Source: a virus. From it: 64,000 nt of DNA. Location of the stretch: positions 1-64,000 of the IMG/VR virus record IMGVR_UViG_3300032242_000818; one strand, 5' to 3'. How positions within the stretch are numbered: position 1 is the first letter of the stretch; the number at the start of each line of letters is the position of its first letter. The position numbers and the translations under genes were made by a program. The notes below the pieces were generated by a model. The model was given only the letters and a program-made list of their open reading frames with translations. It did no database searches and was not told the DNA's origin. Below are positions 40,048-48,584 of the stretch, piece by piece.

Positions 40048-40192
40048 TTGTTACCTCATTCCAACGCTGTTCAACAATTTCATTCACAAACTCAATAGGA
40101 CAATTCAAAGAGTTTGCAATTTCTTCACAAGACCACTTAGTAGTGTCAAGAAGGTAATTAATATTTTCCCACAAATCTTTCATAGCAGCCAT
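40040..40192 (-). CDS. Small helix-turn-helix-like protein, 50 aa
   Basis: ATG 40192 with GAGG 5 bases upstream, TAA 40040. The KWSCEEIANSLNCPIEFVNE segment has the spacing of a helix-turn-helix. Overlaps the MazG-like start by 8 bases. Regulatory role possible. Confidence 0.58.
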   Translation of the reverse strand: MAAMKDLWENINYLLDTTKWSCEEIANSLNCPIEFVNEIVEQRWNEVTSE

Positions 40193-40199
40193 AAAAACC

Positions 40200-40400
40200 T
40201 CACTCAACAAATTGTTTAAAAATCACATTATTATAAACTTCACCGATATAAGAACCGAACGTAGTTTCATAAACAAAAACATTAGAATCAGCAGCACCGA
40301 CCGCAAATTCATATTCAGAAGCCATCATATCAGCATCAGCCCGATTATCAGTCACAGCGATAGTAGCTTCACCATCAAAAACTAAAAAAACTTTTTTCAT
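40200..40400 (-). CDS. Hypothetical small protein
   Basis: 66 aa from ATG 40400 (AAGGTG upstream): MKKVFLVFDGEATIAVTDNR. First gene after the promoter at 40432-40460. Function unknown. Confidence 0.65.
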   Translation of the reverse strand: MKKVFLVFDGEATIAVTDNRADADMMASEYEFAVGAADSNVFVYETTFGSYIGEVYNNVIFKQFVE

Positions 40401-40431
40401 TTTTATCACCTTTTTCATCATTTATACAACT

Positions 40432-40460
40432 ATTATACCCCATCATGCAATGAAAGTAAA
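40432..40460 (-). promoter_or_regulatory. Early promoter
   Basis: TTTACT (40455-40460), 17 bases, TATAAT (40432-40437), with a normal leader and RBS. Confidence 0.73.
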
Positions 40461-40473
40461 GCGAAATGTTGTG

Positions 40474-40496
40474 ATCCCCTCAGAAAGTGAGGGGAT
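40474..40496 (-). terminator. Hairpin terminator upstream of an early promoter
   Basis: 9-bp stem ATCCCCTCA/TGAGGGGAT with a 5-base loop. Ends the operon of 40521-40861; no strong U-tract. Confidence 0.6.
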
Positions 40497-40520
40497 TCGT
40501 AAGTTGTTAATACTAAAGGG

Positions 40521-40739
40521 TTATTTAGAGGGGAATAATCGGTCTATGAAGTGAGACTCAAACATTCGGTCTATTTTGCGCCCAAGAGCAGGATGCAAAG
40601 TTAAAAGCATTTGGAAAATGATAACTATTGCAACAGCAGAAATTATCCAAAGAGCCGAAAGGATTGGTACTGTTACAAATGCAAGAACCCATGCTAGAAT
40701 CTGGCAAAGTTTTAATAAGATTTTGTATAAAGAAGTCAT
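40521..40739 (-). CDS. Small membrane protein
   Basis: 72 aa with two hydrophobic segments (ILAWVLAFVTVPILSALWII, AVAIVIIFQMLLTL). ATGA overlap with the next microprotein gene. Confidence 0.65.
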   Translation of the reverse strand: MTSLYKILLKLCQILAWVLAFVTVPILSALWIISAVAIVIIFQMLLTLHPALGRKIDRMFESHFIDRLFPSK

Positions 40740-40861
40740 TTTGCTTCTTCTTTCTTGCGTTCAATTGGTGTTGGAAAATATGGTTCAATGACATAGTGGT
40801 TTGCGCCATACCATCCAATAGCAGAAAAGAATCCAACAACTACCCATCCAGCGATTATCAT
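40736..40861 (-). CDS. Membrane microprotein, 41 aa
   Basis: ATG 40861 to TGA 40736. One hydrophobic helix (IIAGWVVVGFFSAIGWYG), then a charged tail ending RKKEEAK. Confidence 0.58.
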   Translation of the reverse strand: MIIAGWVVVGFFSAIGWYGANHYVIEPYFPTPIERKKEEAK

Positions 40862-41512
40862 TTATTTCTCCGTAAGTTCATTTACAAAATTCAAAAGTAA
40901 TTGATGGTGCCTCCCATCAGTGTAGTATTTATTTATGTATTGCCATGGTTTCTGAAACCAATATTCAGGTGCTTCAGGATGACAACCAATCAAACCAATT
41001 CTCTCTTGGATGATTGCCATTGGATCACCATTAGCATATTTAGCGATTGTTTTAAATTTTGTTTCATCACCAATCAAAGCACAACCATCATAGAAATACA
41101 TATGTTCTTTTTGGTTCTTCCATGTGACTGGAGCTACAGTTCCGTAGCTCCTTTTTATGTCAGCGTTTGGACGTTTAATATATTGCTCTGTATCTACATA
41201 ATCCAAAATATCAAAGTAGCGACTTCCAGCCCAATAAGCACCCATACATATACCAAGATAGTGACCACCACCTGATATGAACTCGGAGATTTTATTCGCT
41301 CTTCTTCTAGTGAAGAAATTAGAATACGTGTCGCTATCGCCAATCCCACCAGGAAAAGCAATAACATCAAGATTATTGAAAAATTCAGGATCATCTAATT
41401 CATCTTCAGAAAATATTCTTATTTGATAATCAGAAGATAGAGCATGCACCATTGCATATGCACAATCCTTAGAACATTCAGGATGGCGCATAAACAATGC
41501 GAGTTTTTTCAT
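40862..41512 (-). CDS. BPL_N-type glutamine amidotransferase-like protein
   Basis: 216 aa from ATG 41512; the longer reading overlaps the iscA gene. AFPGGIGDSD, LGICMGAYWAG (nucleophile Cys) and IGCHPEAPE (His, Glu) give a GATase1 fold as in the N-terminal domain of some biotin-protein ligases. Second GATase1 of the window. Substrate unknown. Confidence 0.75.
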   Translation of the reverse strand: MKKLALFMRHPECSKDCAYAMVHALSSDYQIRIFSEDELDDPEFFNNLDVIAFPGGIGDSDTYSNFFTRRRANKISEFISGGGHYLGICMGAYWAGSRYFDILDYVDTEQYIKRPNADIKRSYGTVAPVTWKNQKEHMYFYDGCALIGDETKFKTIAKYANGDPMAIIQERIGLIGCHPEAPEYWFQKPWQYINKYYTDGRHHQLLLNFVNELTEK

Positions 41513-41513
41513 A

Positions 41514-41825
41514 TCATACGCTGAAAGAACTGCCGCAGCCGCAAGTAGATTTTGCATTAGGATTACTAATGACAAATTGTGAACCTTTTAGTTTATCTCT
41601 AATAAAATCAATAGTAGCATTATCAAAGTAGGTCATGCTAAGAGCATCAACTACGAGGTTATCAATGACAAAATCATCTTCTTCCTTTTCTTCTTCAATA
41701 GTAAATCCGTAATTGAAACCAGAACATCCCCCACCAGATATAAATGCTCTTACGTATTTTCCATTTGGTTCATCCATAAGGATTTCATCAAGTTGTTTTT
41801 TTGCAGATTCTGTTATTGTAATCAT
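41514..41825 (-). CDS. iscA: A-type Fe-S carrier protein IscA/ErpA
   Basis: 103 aa from ATG 41825. GGGCSGFNYGF and C-terminal STCGCGSSF supply the three conserved cysteines. Delivers Fe-S clusters to apoproteins. 4-base overlap with iscU. Confidence 0.92.
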   Translation of the reverse strand: MITITESAKKQLDEILMDEPNGKYVRAFISGGGCSGFNYGFTIEEEKEEDDFVIDNLVVDALSMTYFDNATIDFIRDKLKGSQFVISNPNAKSTCGCGSSFSV

Positions 41826-42205
41826 GAGCATGCACACTTTAATTGGTAGTCGTGTATCGCTGCCTTAATCGCATCTTCCGCAAGTATAGAGCAGTGAATC
41901 TTAACTGGCGGGAGGGCAAGTTCGTTAGCAATCTCGCTATTTTTAATGTTTCCTGCTTGGTCAAGTGTTTTCCCTTTGACCCATTCAGTAACAAGTGAAC
42001 TCGATGCAATAGCCGAGCCACAACCATACGTTTTGAATTTAGCATCTGTGATAATTCCTTCTTCTACTTTAATTTGAAGTTTCATCACATCACCGCACGC
42101 TGGTGCGCCAACCATTCCAGTACCAACTGATGGATCATCTTTATCTAGAGATCCCACATTGCGTGGATTCTCATAGTGGTCAATAACTTTATCTGAGTAT
42201 GCCAT
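41822..42205 (-). CDS. iscU: Fe-S cluster scaffold IscU
   Basis: 127 aa, full length. Cluster ligands APACGDV, YGCGSAIASSSL and IHCSIL are intact, and LPPVK, the recognition site for the HscA chaperone, is kept, so it should work with host IscS/HscA. No iscS gene is present. Confidence 0.94.
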   Translation of the reverse strand: MAYSDKVIDHYENPRNVGSLDKDDPSVGTGMVGAPACGDVMKLQIKVEEGIITDAKFKTYGCGSAIASSSLVTEWVKGKTLDQAGNIKNSEIANELALPPVKIHCSILAEDAIKAAIHDYQLKCACS

Positions 42206-42262
42206 TTATTTCTTTGGATGTTTGCCACCGCAAACTGGGCAGCCTTCTTCTGTACTAAACAT
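42206..42262 (-). CDS. Possible CxxC microprotein, 18 aa
   Basis: ATG 42262 to TAA 42206: MFSTEEGCPVCGGKHPKK. Lies in the 58-base gap between iscU and the nuclease gene. A CPVC knuckle next to Fe-S genes is suggestive, but the ORF is very short. Confidence 0.35.
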   Translation of the reverse strand: MFSTEEGCPVCGGKHPKK

Positions 42263-42263
42263 A

Positions 42264-43085
42264 TTAATCATCCGATGCAGTTGCGCCACATTTAGCGCGT
42301 TTTGCTTTAGTAAGAGCACCAAAGTCTACTGGCCATTCAGCTCCAGGTGCTAATTCTTTTGCGCCAGCTGGGAATGAATATGCAACAGCAGCTTCTGTTT
42401 GAAGCTGAGCAATTGGTTTACGAAATTTAGTTAGATCGTTACCCAAATTAGGATATGGTGCTACGTGAGGGAATTCCCATGCAGCTACTTCTTTGGTTTG
42501 ATTATTGATAACAATTTTGTAAAAACTATGTGGAACAATAACGCCACTGCCGATTTTCTTGTCTTGAGCATTATAAATGCCTCCAGCAATAATTGTAAAA
42601 CTCTGGTTATGCTGAACAGCCCATCCACGCACTGAAGTTTCTAATAACTTCCAGATACCACGATTTAAACTTCCAGCCTGTGGGCTCATATTAGTCATAA
42701 GGAATGATTCAAATTCAACTTGAGTATCCCAAGATAAATCGCCATCAGGACTCATATGACCTTTGTCATATCCAGTACCAGCATAGTCAGCGGGAACTGC
42801 ACCACCTACAACTGATTGGTCTGCAGCAAAAGCGTTGGTGCGAGCAACACATCCTAATGCATTTTGTGGTAACAAAGTATAACTTACATAACGTGGCAGT
42901 TTTGCTGGAGCATCATACCCAACAAGATATGCTTGACGGCAGATTGGTTGAACAGCTGGATTTGCAACTGGCCATCCATAAGGACTATGAGTAGCGCAGT
43001 TGGCTACTGGTTCTGGTGGACGTTGAGTCCATGCTAACGCATTAAGACTTAGGGCACAAAGTGCTATTAGTAAGAGTTTTTTCAC
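42264..43085 (-). CDS. Exported DNA/RNA non-specific endonuclease (NucA-like)
   Basis: 273 aa from GTG 43085. Signal peptide KKLLLIALCALSLNALA, then the beta-beta-alpha metal core YDKGHMSPDGDLSW (DKGH variant of DRGH), MTNMSPQAGSLNRGIWKLLE with the metal Asn. It would act in the periplasm or outside, digesting DNA or RNA for nucleotides or against competitors. Confidence 0.87.
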   Translation of the reverse strand: MKKLLLIALCALSLNALAWTQRPPEPVANCATHSPYGWPVANPAVQPICRQAYLVGYDAPAKLPRYVSYTLLPQNALGCVARTNAFAADQSVVGGAVPADYAGTGYDKGHMSPDGDLSWDTQVEFESFLMTNMSPQAGSLNRGIWKLLETSVRGWAVQHNQSFTIIAGGIYNAQDKKIGSGVIVPHSFYKIVINNQTKEVAAWEFPHVAPYPNLGNDLTKFRKPIAQLQTEAAVAYSFPAGAKELAPGAEWPVDFGALTKAKRAKCGATASDD

Positions 43086-43172
43086 TTGTTTTTCCAATCA
43101 ATTTGTAAGGTAAAAAATAATATTCTAACATAAGATATGCTACCATATCAAAGAAAAAATACGGATCCACCT

Positions 43173-43703
43173 CTATTTAGCCAAAGGATTATCTAGTGCT
43201 CTTTGAATCTTACGATCAACATCACGTTCTAGATTCTTAGCAACTTGCTCGGATTCTTTACGAATTTGTCTAACTTCGTTCTGAACTTCTTTAACTGACT
43301 GATCAGTTTCTCTTGATGTTTGTTTAGATGCACGTTCAACATTCTCAACAACACCTTCTAAACGACGGATATCATTCTTCAAGTCGCCTTTAATATCACG
43401 TGTATAATCGCTAGTCTTTTGGCTGTTCTCTTCAATAACTGCAAGTTTTTTATAAACTTCTGTCAAATCTGGAGAAACATACTTAGAGATTTTAGATTTC
43501 ATATCTTGGTAGTCTTTATATACTTCAAATGCACCATAGAGACCACCTAGTGTTGAAGAAACAATAGTAAAAGCAATCATTAGTTTGGCTGGAGTGAACT
43601 CATATCCACCGATACTAATAACTGTATCTTTACTAGCGTATTTCTTTACACCTGCTTCTAATTCATCGATCTTTGCATCGACACTTTTGATTTCTTCTGA
43701 CAT
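43173..43703 (-). CDS. Membrane-anchored coiled-coil protein
   Basis: 176 aa. One central hydrophobic segment (PAKLMIAFTIVSSTLGGLYG) and a long C-terminal heptad helix (RDIKGDLKNDIRRLEGVVEN onward). Function unknown. Confidence 0.72.
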   Translation of the reverse strand: MSEEIKSVDAKIDELEAGVKKYASKDTVISIGGYEFTPAKLMIAFTIVSSTLGGLYGAFEVYKDYQDMKSKISKYVSPDLTEVYKKLAVIEENSQKTSDYTRDIKGDLKNDIRRLEGVVENVERASKQTSRETDQSVKEVQNEVRQIRKESEQVAKNLERDVDRKIQRALDNPLAK

Positions 43704-43704
43704 C

Positions 43705-43866
43705 TTAACTTCCTTTTATTAATTGTTTTATTTCTTGTGGAATTAAATCATTCCAATGTTTTGAACATGTAGCCATGTAACGAATGTTATCACCTGTTTT
43801 AGATAATACTTGTGAATCGTGTTTACAGTTCGGAACTTTACAAATTGGAGCAACAATTACTGCCAT
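43705..43866 (-). CDS. Small Cys/His protein, 53 aa
   Basis: ATG 43866, set by GGAG 6 bases upstream. CKVPNCKHD ... CSKHW could bind zinc. Ends at TAA 43705, 1 base before the next start. Confidence 0.58.
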   Translation of the reverse strand: MAVIVAPICKVPNCKHDSQVLSKTGDNIRYMATCSKHWNDLIPQEIKQLIKGS

Positions 43867-43868
43867 TT

Positions 43869-44645
43869 TCATCTCCCCACATAAACTTGTTTTTGGGATT
43901 CTTTTTGCTGTTGTAATTCAGTTTTTGGTATCCATCCAGTACCATACTGTGGATACTTTCTAATTCTATCTTCTACCACATATGATAATACTAATCCAAC
44001 ACCGCAACAAACTATCAATCCACCTATACCAATTAACATATTAACATGTAGTTGATGTAATTTTTGTTTTCTTCTTTTTTCATCAATCTCATGTTGTTTC
44101 ATTTGTTTTAGGATAAGACCTTTTTGCTGCTTTCCCATAATCTCCATCATCTCTTCAACTTCAGTGTATAGTGCACCAAGTTCAGGTGGACTTTGATATA
44201 CCATAATTTCACGCAACTCAGTGCCCATTTGCTCTAGTTGCTTTCTCATTAAAACTCTTTGTAATGCTCGTTTGCCTAAACTAGCATCACCTGTATAAAC
44301 TTCGTTTTTACTACGCTTTTCTTCTTCTTCAAAGATAGTCATGCACTTATGATAATTATCGTAGTATGTACCAAGATGTTCACCGATCTCAGTATAAATT
44401 CCAGCTGTTTCACCATCACGTTTGTTCAACTCAATAACACGATTCTTTTCTTTTATGAACGCATTATGTTGTTCAACAGTTGGTGGTTTCTCTGGTGGAT
44501 GTAACTTAGCAAATTGCTGATCTAAATCTTTAAGTACATCTTTGACATCTCCAGCTGCGCCTTTGATGTCTTTGTATAGTTTACACCCAGCCTTTACTGC
44601 TGATACTGCACCATTAGCAAGAGCAAATAGTGTTAATGGATCCAT
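43869..44645 (-). CDS. Membrane-associated coiled-coil protein
   Basis: 258 aa. Helical, charged body (residues 20-190) and one C-terminal transmembrane helix (MLIGIGGLIVCCGVGLVLSY) followed by a short tail. 1-base overlap with the exported repeat protein gene. Function unknown. Confidence 0.72.
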   Translation of the reverse strand: MDPLTLFALANGAVSAVKAGCKLYKDIKGAAGDVKDVLKDLDQQFAKLHPPEKPPTVEQHNAFIKEKNRVIELNKRDGETAGIYTEIGEHLGTYYDNYHKCMTIFEEEEKRSKNEVYTGDASLGKRALQRVLMRKQLEQMGTELREIMVYQSPPELGALYTEVEEMMEIMGKQQKGLILKQMKQHEIDEKRRKQKLHQLHVNMLIGIGGLIVCCGVGLVLSYVVEDRIRKYPQYGTGWIPKTELQQQKESQKQVYVGR

Positions 44646-46333
44646 TATCTACCTTCATATTGTTTCTCCACCATTTCATTGTGAAGTCTATCAGTACCAC
44701 CAAACATTCTTGCTGTGTAACGATTATCAATATTCTTTTGATTGTTATATACTGATACAACAGGATAAAACTGTTGCTGAACTATCATTTGTCTACTGTA
44801 AGCATCAAATCCAGGTGTGAAACCCATTGCTTGAATAACTACATTTTGAACTGCTTTCTGTGCTTCCAAGTCTGATGCTTTACCCATTTCACCAGCAAGA
44901 TTCTTACCTTTTTCTACGGCATCTGCTTTTGCTGCAGCTTCTCTTCTTGCTTGAATTTCTTGTCGAGCTGTTGGTGCTGCTGGTTTATCAGATGATGCTT
45001 GAGCAGTATTAGTATTCGGTGGCGGAGAACTGCCTCCAGTGCCTTTCGGAGCATCATCTTTTCTATCCTCTTGTTTATTACCACCCCTTGGTTCATTTTG
45101 CGACATTTGTTGTGGTGCAGGTGGAGGTGGTGCTAATTGAACAGGTGCTGCTGGCGCAGCAGCAGAGTTAGCAGTTGGTGGGGGTGCGGCAATTGCTTTA
45201 TCAACTGTTGTGCTACCTGTTGCTGAAACACCAGTAGAAACTGTGCCATCAGTATTAACTGTTGTAGTTGCTATATTAGTTGCAACCTTAACTGTAGTTG
45301 GATCATTTGCTTTAGTTGCAGCAGTATTAGACAATGATTGATTTACTACTGTTGAATCAATGCCTGTCACCAAATACTTTATAGCATAAGCAGTGGCGTA
45401 TCCTTTACAGTCTTTACTGAATAAAGAATCTTTGATACATTGATCATCTAAGTACGCTTGCGCATATCCTGGACATGTAGTACTGTATAGGGGATTAACA
45501 GAACACTGATAATTTAAGTAAGCAGTGGCATATCCAGGACAAGTTGGATCAGTCAATGGGTTGATTGTGCACTGTTGAATCTGATAAGCAGCAGCATAAC
45601 CTGGACAGCTTGTATTATAGAGCGGATTTGCTACACATTGCTGAGCCTGATAAGCAGCAGCATAACCTGGACATGATGGGCTTGATAATGGGTCAGATGA
45701 ACATCGATCAAATGTATAATTTAGCGATAAGGATGGATCCTTAACTTGTGGTCCATAATATCCTGCCCAGAAACGAGAATCTTTACCATTAAATGTTAAA
45801 GAGAAATTAGCAATACTTGATACTGCCATTCCATTGTTAGCGAATGTTTCTGTTCCAGAAATATTAGTCCAATCAGTCGTTGTTCCTAGAACCCAACTTT
45901 TTGAATACAGAGAAGTTCCATTGGTACCAGCAAAGTTTACGGCAGCTGTAAGATTACCAGATGTTTGCCCTTGATTCAAATAACTCCATGAGTAGTTATA
46001 ACCAAGAATTGTCATGCCACTGTTTCTTAATGCTTCATTAAATGCATAAGTGTAAGCAGCAGCTGACTGAGTATAACCAAAATATATGGTATTAGTAGTA
46101 GAGTTGTATCCAGGAGTTGAACCACCAGAAAGTCCACCACCAGTTCCAGTATATGGAGTTGTTCCTGTTATATTGCTATACGGAGCACCAACAAGATTTG
46201 GTGACTGCATTGGACCAGTTGGCATTGCTACTGCTGCGCCTGCTGTTGAAGCATTAACAGTCTGTGCTTTGACTGAGCAGGTGCCAAGACCTGCTGCCAA
46301 AATTACGACAGCAAGGACAGAAACCAAATTCAT
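44645..46333 (-). CDS. Exported protein with Cys-Pro-Gly-Tyr repeats
   Basis: 562 aa. Signal peptide (VLAVVILAAGLGTCSVKA). The N-terminal 190 residues are Ser/Thr/Gly/Asn-rich and beta-like. Then come five tandem repeats of about 21 residues, pattern C-x3-PL-x3-CPGYA-x-AY-x3-Q. The C-terminal part is Pro/Ala-rich with a charged helix. Surface or periplasmic adhesion, or a virion-associated role, is possible. Function unknown. Confidence 0.75.
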   Translation of the reverse strand: MNLVSVLAVVILAAGLGTCSVKAQTVNASTAGAAVAMPTGPMQSPNLVGAPYSNITGTTPYTGTGGGLSGGSTPGYNSTTNTIYFGYTQSAAAYTYAFNEALRNSGMTILGYNYSWSYLNQGQTSGNLTAAVNFAGTNGTSLYSKSWVLGTTTDWTNISGTETFANNGMAVSSIANFSLTFNGKDSRFWAGYYGPQVKDPSLSLNYTFDRCSSDPLSSPSCPGYAAAYQAQQCVANPLYNTSCPGYAAAYQIQQCTINPLTDPTCPGYATAYLNYQCSVNPLYSTTCPGYAQAYLDDQCIKDSLFSKDCKGYATAYAIKYLVTGIDSTVVNQSLSNTAATKANDPTTVKVATNIATTTVNTDGTVSTGVSATGSTTVDKAIAAPPPTANSAAAPAAPVQLAPPPPAPQQMSQNEPRGGNKQEDRKDDAPKGTGGSSPPPNTNTAQASSDKPAAPTARQEIQARREAAAKADAVEKGKNLAGEMGKASDLEAQKAVQNVVIQAMGFTPGFDAYSRQMIVQQQFYPVVSVYNNQKNIDNRYTARMFGGTDRLHNEMVEKQYEGR

Positions 46334-46336
46334 TGG

Positions 46337-46810
46337 TTATTCCTTGCTCTTAACTTTCTGTGGTTGGCGATCTGGTGCTGCAGCCCAAATCTCTTTGGCA
46401 GACTCACCAATTTTACCATCAACTGGACAAGGAGTTCCTGCATTCATCATTGCTGAGAATACACGTTCGTCTTGACACATAATAGCAACTGCGGCAACTT
46501 TCATACCCATATCGTAAATACCACGAGCAAGTTTTAATCGTTCGCAGTTTTTATCAACCATGGTTGAACCAAAGCTGATACCTAAGATTTGAGTTTGTGC
46601 TGCGCCAGATACACCTACTGCACAAACATCAGAGTTAATAACAGTAACTGCTGGTGCAACAGCAGTTGGGGGTGGGGACTTAACTGTAGTTGTGCTAGTA
46701 GAGTTAGAGTCTGTCGTGCTTCTTGAAGTCGAGTCGGTTACGATGGGATCTGCCATCGCAAGTGATGTAGTCATGACAAAAAGCACCGCTGTAGCGATTC
46801 TTTTGTACAT
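46337..46810 (-). CDS. Exported protein
   Basis: 157 aa. Signal peptide to AMA/DP (about residue 20), a Ser/Thr-rich linker, then MVDKNCERLKLARGIYDMG and CQDERVFSAMMNAGTPCP, a conserved block in phage genomes as I recall. Four cysteines may form disulfides. It adjoins the repeat protein gene. Confidence 0.72.
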   Translation of the reverse strand: MYKRIATAVLFVMTTSLAMADPIVTDSTSRSTTDSNSTSTTTVKSPPPTAVAPAVTVINSDVCAVGVSGAAQTQILGISFGSTMVDKNCERLKLARGIYDMGMKVAAVAIMCQDERVFSAMMNAGTPCPVDGKIGESAKEIWAAAPDRQPQKVKSKE

Positions 46811-46825
46811 TTGAATTACCTTTTG

Positions 46826-47383
46826 TTATAGTGTTATAGGAATCCATAACCACAATGCTTGAGACATTAATAATGCAGCAGTAACGCCAACACCAATACT
46901 TGCCCAATACATACGCATATTTACTGCTAAAATTGATGCTGTTAGAAGAACAATTGCGATTTGAAATAACGAACCAGCGTAAGTATAGAAAGGGCTGCGT
47001 GCTTTTGCTTCCGCTCTGCCTGCTTCTAATCCTCGTGCTTTTGCCATCAATTCTTTTTTACCTTCACCAGTAGCTGGATCAGATTCATAACGAGCAATTT
47101 TTGCCTGTAGTTTTTCGGCTTTTACTTTATCGTTACGATACATAGCATCATCTAGAGACTGCTCAGCCAATGTTTGTTTGATTGCTTTTGCTTGGTAAAA
47201 TGCCCAAGTATTATTTGCTTCAATAGTATTATTCAAAATTTTACTAGAGTTTGAACCACCCATTAGTGTGTTGATGGCAAGTAATGCTGCCAAAACGCAG
47301 ATTACTAAACCAGCTTTGTCTTTAATCTGTGCTTCTCTCTCAGAACGAGAAAGAGGTTTTGTTTCTACTTTTACTTCTGCCAT
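46826..47383 (-). CDS. DUF4337-like membrane protein
   Basis: 185 aa. One helix near the start (AGLVICVLAALLAINTLMGG), ANNTWAFYQAKAIKQ, a charged coiled coil, and two helices at the end. AAAAGG lies upstream of ATG 47383. Confidence 0.78.
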   Translation of the reverse strand: MAEVKVETKPLSRSEREAQIKDKAGLVICVLAALLAINTLMGGSNSSKILNNTIEANNTWAFYQAKAIKQTLAEQSLDDAMYRNDKVKAEKLQAKIARYESDPATGEGKKELMAKARGLEAGRAEAKARSPFYTYAGSLFQIAIVLLTASILAVNMRMYWASIGVGVTAALLMSQALWLWIPITL

Positions 47384-47432
47384 TTTTTGCTACCTTTTTG
47401 CCTAAAAAAATATGTATATTCTATATACGTAT

Positions 47433-48584
47433 CTATTTAGGTTTTTTGTCTTGCAGATCGTCTACTTCTTTTTCGATGGTTTTGACGCCAATGCTTGAAA
47501 ATACTTCTTTTGCTTTGTTCAGAAATGATTGAGTTTTTTCTGGTAGAGTTTCATCACGTTTTTCTAAGCGATTATATAGATTTGGTTCCCAATCCTTGCC
47601 TTCATCAACAGTGATGTTTAATTCCTCGTCAGTAACTTCGGCTGGGGCATACCCAGTAACAGTGTGTTCTATTGGATTTTCTTCTGGTTTAATATTAACA
47701 CGAACTTCTTCCCAAACTGGAACTTCATCTGTTAATTCAACTTTAATTGGTTCAATTATTTCTGTTTGGTTAATTTCATCAGGTACAGGTGGTAACTCAC
47801 CCTCATCAATAAAAACTTCTTTTGGTTCAGTTTCTTCTCGTTCGCGTTTTTGTTGCCAGTTTGCAGCAACTAACAATAAAACTGCCAGTGGATCAAATAC
47901 TAGCACAATCATAATGATAACCCAACGAACTGCTTTTTCTAATACATCAGTTTCTGGGTTATCACCATATAATAATGCTGCAATATATTTTATTGGACCG
48001 ACTTCGGCTTCGACTTTGCGGACTTCGCTGGCGATTGGCGCACGCTCTTCGTTGTACTTGGCGATCTTGGCTTGCGCTTGACCGATTTCGTTGAGGATTC
48101 TGTTACGGTCTTTTTGTTGGCTTCGTCTAATGACAATGGAACGATCGGCTCCACTGGCTTCGGTTGTTCTACTGAGGGTTTGATCAACTTGTGCATCCAG
48201 TTGAGTAAGTTCTTTACGATTTGCATTTATGTTCTCCTTTTCGGTTTTAATCTTCTCATCAATTAATGCCAATTTGGCAGAAACATCACCAGTTGGTATT
48301 GCTTGATCCAAGTGTGCCTTTGATAGATAACCAAAGATACCCATTGAAGTTAACATCATCAAAATAATTAAAGACACAGTAAAATATGATTTCATCAATA
48401 CTGGGACTTCTTTCCAATTGCGATATAACCATGAGGCAACTACTAATTTTGATGCTTCAAGTAGTGATCCCATGATGAAAATAGGAATAGCTGCTGCTGC
48501 GAAAATTGCAACTAATCCCATAATAGAATAATAAGCAGCACAAGCCGACAACGCTAATGCTGTTCCGAATAGTAGATATGTCAT
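47433..48584 (-). CDS. Polytopic membrane protein with coiled coil
   Basis: 383 aa. Three hydrophobic segments in the first 90 residues, a coiled coil (about 100-195), a fourth helix (WVIIMIVLVFDPLAVLLLVA), then an acidic, Pro-rich cytoplasmic tail. Relatives occur in T4-like marine phages; function unknown. Confidence 0.75.
   Translation of the reverse strand: MTYLLFGTALALSACAAYYSIMGLVAIFAAAAIPIFIMGSLLEASKLVVASWLYRNWKEVPVLMKSYFTVSLIILMMLTSMGIFGYLSKAHLDQAIPTGDVSAKLALIDEKIKTEKENINANRKELTQLDAQVDQTLSRTTEASGADRSIVIRRSQQKDRNRILNEIGQAQAKIAKYNEERAPIASEVRKVEAEVGPIKYIAALLYGDNPETDVLEKAVRWVIIMIVLVFDPLAVLLLVAANWQQKREREETEPKEVFIDEGELPPVPDEINQTEIIEPIKVELTDEVPVWEEVRVNIKPEENPIEHTVTGYAPAEVTDEELNITVDEGKDWEPNLYNRLEKRDETLPEKTQSFLNKAKEVFSSIGVKTIEKEVDDLQDKKPK
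47990..48226 (-). CDS. Possible nested gene in another frame, 78 aa
   Basis: Inside the preceding gene. AAGGAG lies 7 bases before ATG 48226. MQIVKNLLNWMHKLIKPSVE then a Pro/Lys/Ser-rich tail. The SD sequence also encodes Lys-Glu in the main frame, so chance is a real possibility. Confidence 0.25.
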   Translation of the reverse strand: MQIVKNLLNWMHKLIKPSVEQPKPVEPIVPLSLDEANKKTVTESSTKSVKRKPRSPSTTKSVRQSPAKSAKSKPKSVQ

